This document shows, one piece after another, positions 14,566-15,408 of a stretch of DNA of 15,408 bases. The translations under genes were made by a program, and so were the position numbers. Position 1 is the first letter of the stretch, and each line of letters starts with the position of its first letter. The stretch is from Lachnospiraceae bacterium UBA1748. GTDB lineage: Bacteria > Bacillota > Clostridia > Lachnospirales > Lachnospiraceae. The stretch covers positions 68,814 to 84,221 of the forward strand of contig DCHQ01000036.1 of the NCBI GenBank assembly GCA_002314855.1, read 5' to 3'. The notes below the pieces were generated by a model that saw only the letters and a program-made list of their open reading frames with translations, was not told where the DNA came from and searched no databases.

Positions 14566-15306
14566 TTAATTACATATTGTGATAACTGGTCGAACCCCTA
14601 TATTTACTGCACTAACTTCCATACCATCATTATTGATTTTTCCAAAATCATGTACGAATAACGCGTCATTGTCTGTGTTCCCATGATCACGCAACCACCA
14701 AGAATGATTGCAAGCAAGATATTCAGTGTACTTAAATGCATCATCTTTTGAGAGTATATATACTTTGTCAAATGCAACTTGCCGCAAGAAACCTTTTCCC
14801 TTTATATGTTCATAAGTACGTGTTTCCGAAGGCATAATCCACTTTTTCTCCGAAACGCTAAAAGCTTCATTATAAAAAACCTCATTCAACCATGTTCGTA
14901 ATGTCGAACCTCCCCACGTAACAACTAATTGCTCATTATTATATGGTTGAGCTTCCATAGTATCCACGCACAATAAAGTAGCATTATTGCCCACTATATT
15001 AACAACATACCAATTAATAGGCTCGCCGTTATATTTTCCATACGTAACTATATCACCCAATGATAATGACTCAATATCTATAGGATTAATGTATTCTATG
15101 TCGGCAGATTTATACCCAATTCTTATAACCGGACGTACATATGTATTCATACGCATTGGAGTATAATCCCCTATTTCCTCTAAGCGAACATTATAGTACT
15201 TGGCATTTCCCAGCTCTTCTCCTTCACCTCGAATCCAATAGTCGAAATCACAGTTAGCATAATCCCTAAATTCTTCCACTTCTTCTCCTGAAAGTAATGT
15301 AACCAT
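14566..15306 (-). CDS. DUF6273 protein, C-terminal part (truncated or broken)
   Basis: The readable frame encodes 246 aa with the tail of one DUF6273 domain (VTLLSGEEVEEF ... YVRPVIRIGY, about 2-65) and one complete domain (about 78-246: TWGGSTLRTWLN, KVYILSKDDAF, SWWLRDHGN, IGVRPVITI). The first domain lacks its N-terminal two thirds, so the ATG at 15306 cannot be a natural domain start, and no ribosome site precedes it. The same frame stays open back to a TAG at 15385-15387, and every frame has stops in the last 100 bases of the window. The likely explanation is a frameshifted or decayed C-terminal end of a second receptor kinase like the one at 11781; a sequencing error is possible. The second domain is well preserved. 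Confidence 0.7.
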   Translation of the reverse strand: MVTLLSGEEVEEFRDYANCDFDYWIRGEGEELGNAKYYNVRLEEIGDYTPMRMNTYVRPVIRIGYKSADIEYINPIDIESLSLGDIVTYGKYNGEPINWYVVNIVGNNATLLCVDTMEAQPYNNEQLVVTWGGSTLRTWLNEVFYNEAFSVSEKKWIMPSETRTYEHIKGKGFLRQVAFDKVYILSKDDAFKYTEYLACNHSWWLRDHGNTDNDALFVHDFGKINNDGMEVSAVNIGVRPVITICN

Positions 15307-15408
15307 ATCACATATATCAAAATATTGAATCCACTCATTTCCTTTTCCATCGCTTATAACTTTTCTATCTCGATCTGATTCATACTAGTGTTAGCATCTA
15401 ATTAGTAC

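Overview
The window looks like the chromosome of an AT-rich Firmicute, most likely a Lachnospiraceae member such as Butyrivibrio, Pseudobutyrivibrio or a relative. I infer this from the protein families (DUF6273 repeats, BspA-type leucine-rich repeats, NadR/PnuC, a PASTA-less Ser/Thr kinase), the strong AGGAGG-type ribosome binding sites and a Firmicute-type LexA box. The taxon is inferred from protein style only.

Left part (1-2742): the first 373 codons of uvrB on the minus strand, cut by the window edge, with a LexA-box-like palindrome in its promoter region. Divergently on the plus strand lie a radical SAM/SPASM protein gene and a 105-codon gene of unknown function, probably co-transcribed. 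Between these and the main cluster (2767-3345) is a decayed copy of a receptor-type Ser/Thr kinase on the minus strand. HRD, DFG and APE motifs are still readable, but in shifted frames.

Central part (3400-11686): ten tightly packed minus-strand genes that read as one operon. In order of transcription they are a membrane protein with a Ser/Thr-rich linker, PnuC (nicotinamide riboside importer), NadR-type NMN adenylyltransferase/ribosylnicotinamide kinase, a small helical protein, a BspA-type LRR protein, a radical SAM enzyme, a DUF2201-type HExxH metallopeptidase-like/VWA protein, its MoxR-type AAA+ ATPase, and two small unrecognised proteins. Gaps run from overlap to about 30 bp. Several Shine-Dalgarno sequences lie inside the preceding gene's last codons.

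Right part (11745-15408): a receptor-type Ser/Thr kinase (897 aa: cytoplasmic kinase, one membrane helix, two external DUF6273 repeats), and upstream of it a truncated or broken gene carrying one and a third further DUF6273 repeats. Both are followed by almost the same hairpin terminator and then by an extended -10 promoter driving the next gene. This suggests tandem duplication of a whole gene-terminator unit.

Working model (inference): the kinase senses something outside the cell through its DUF6273 domains and may act on the adjacent membrane protein, which has a Ser/Thr-rich tail. The operon behind it couples nicotinamide riboside uptake and NAD synthesis to a MoxR/VWA remodelling pair, a radical SAM enzyme and an LRR scaffold. 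I do not recognise this combination as a described system. It is the main item of interest here.
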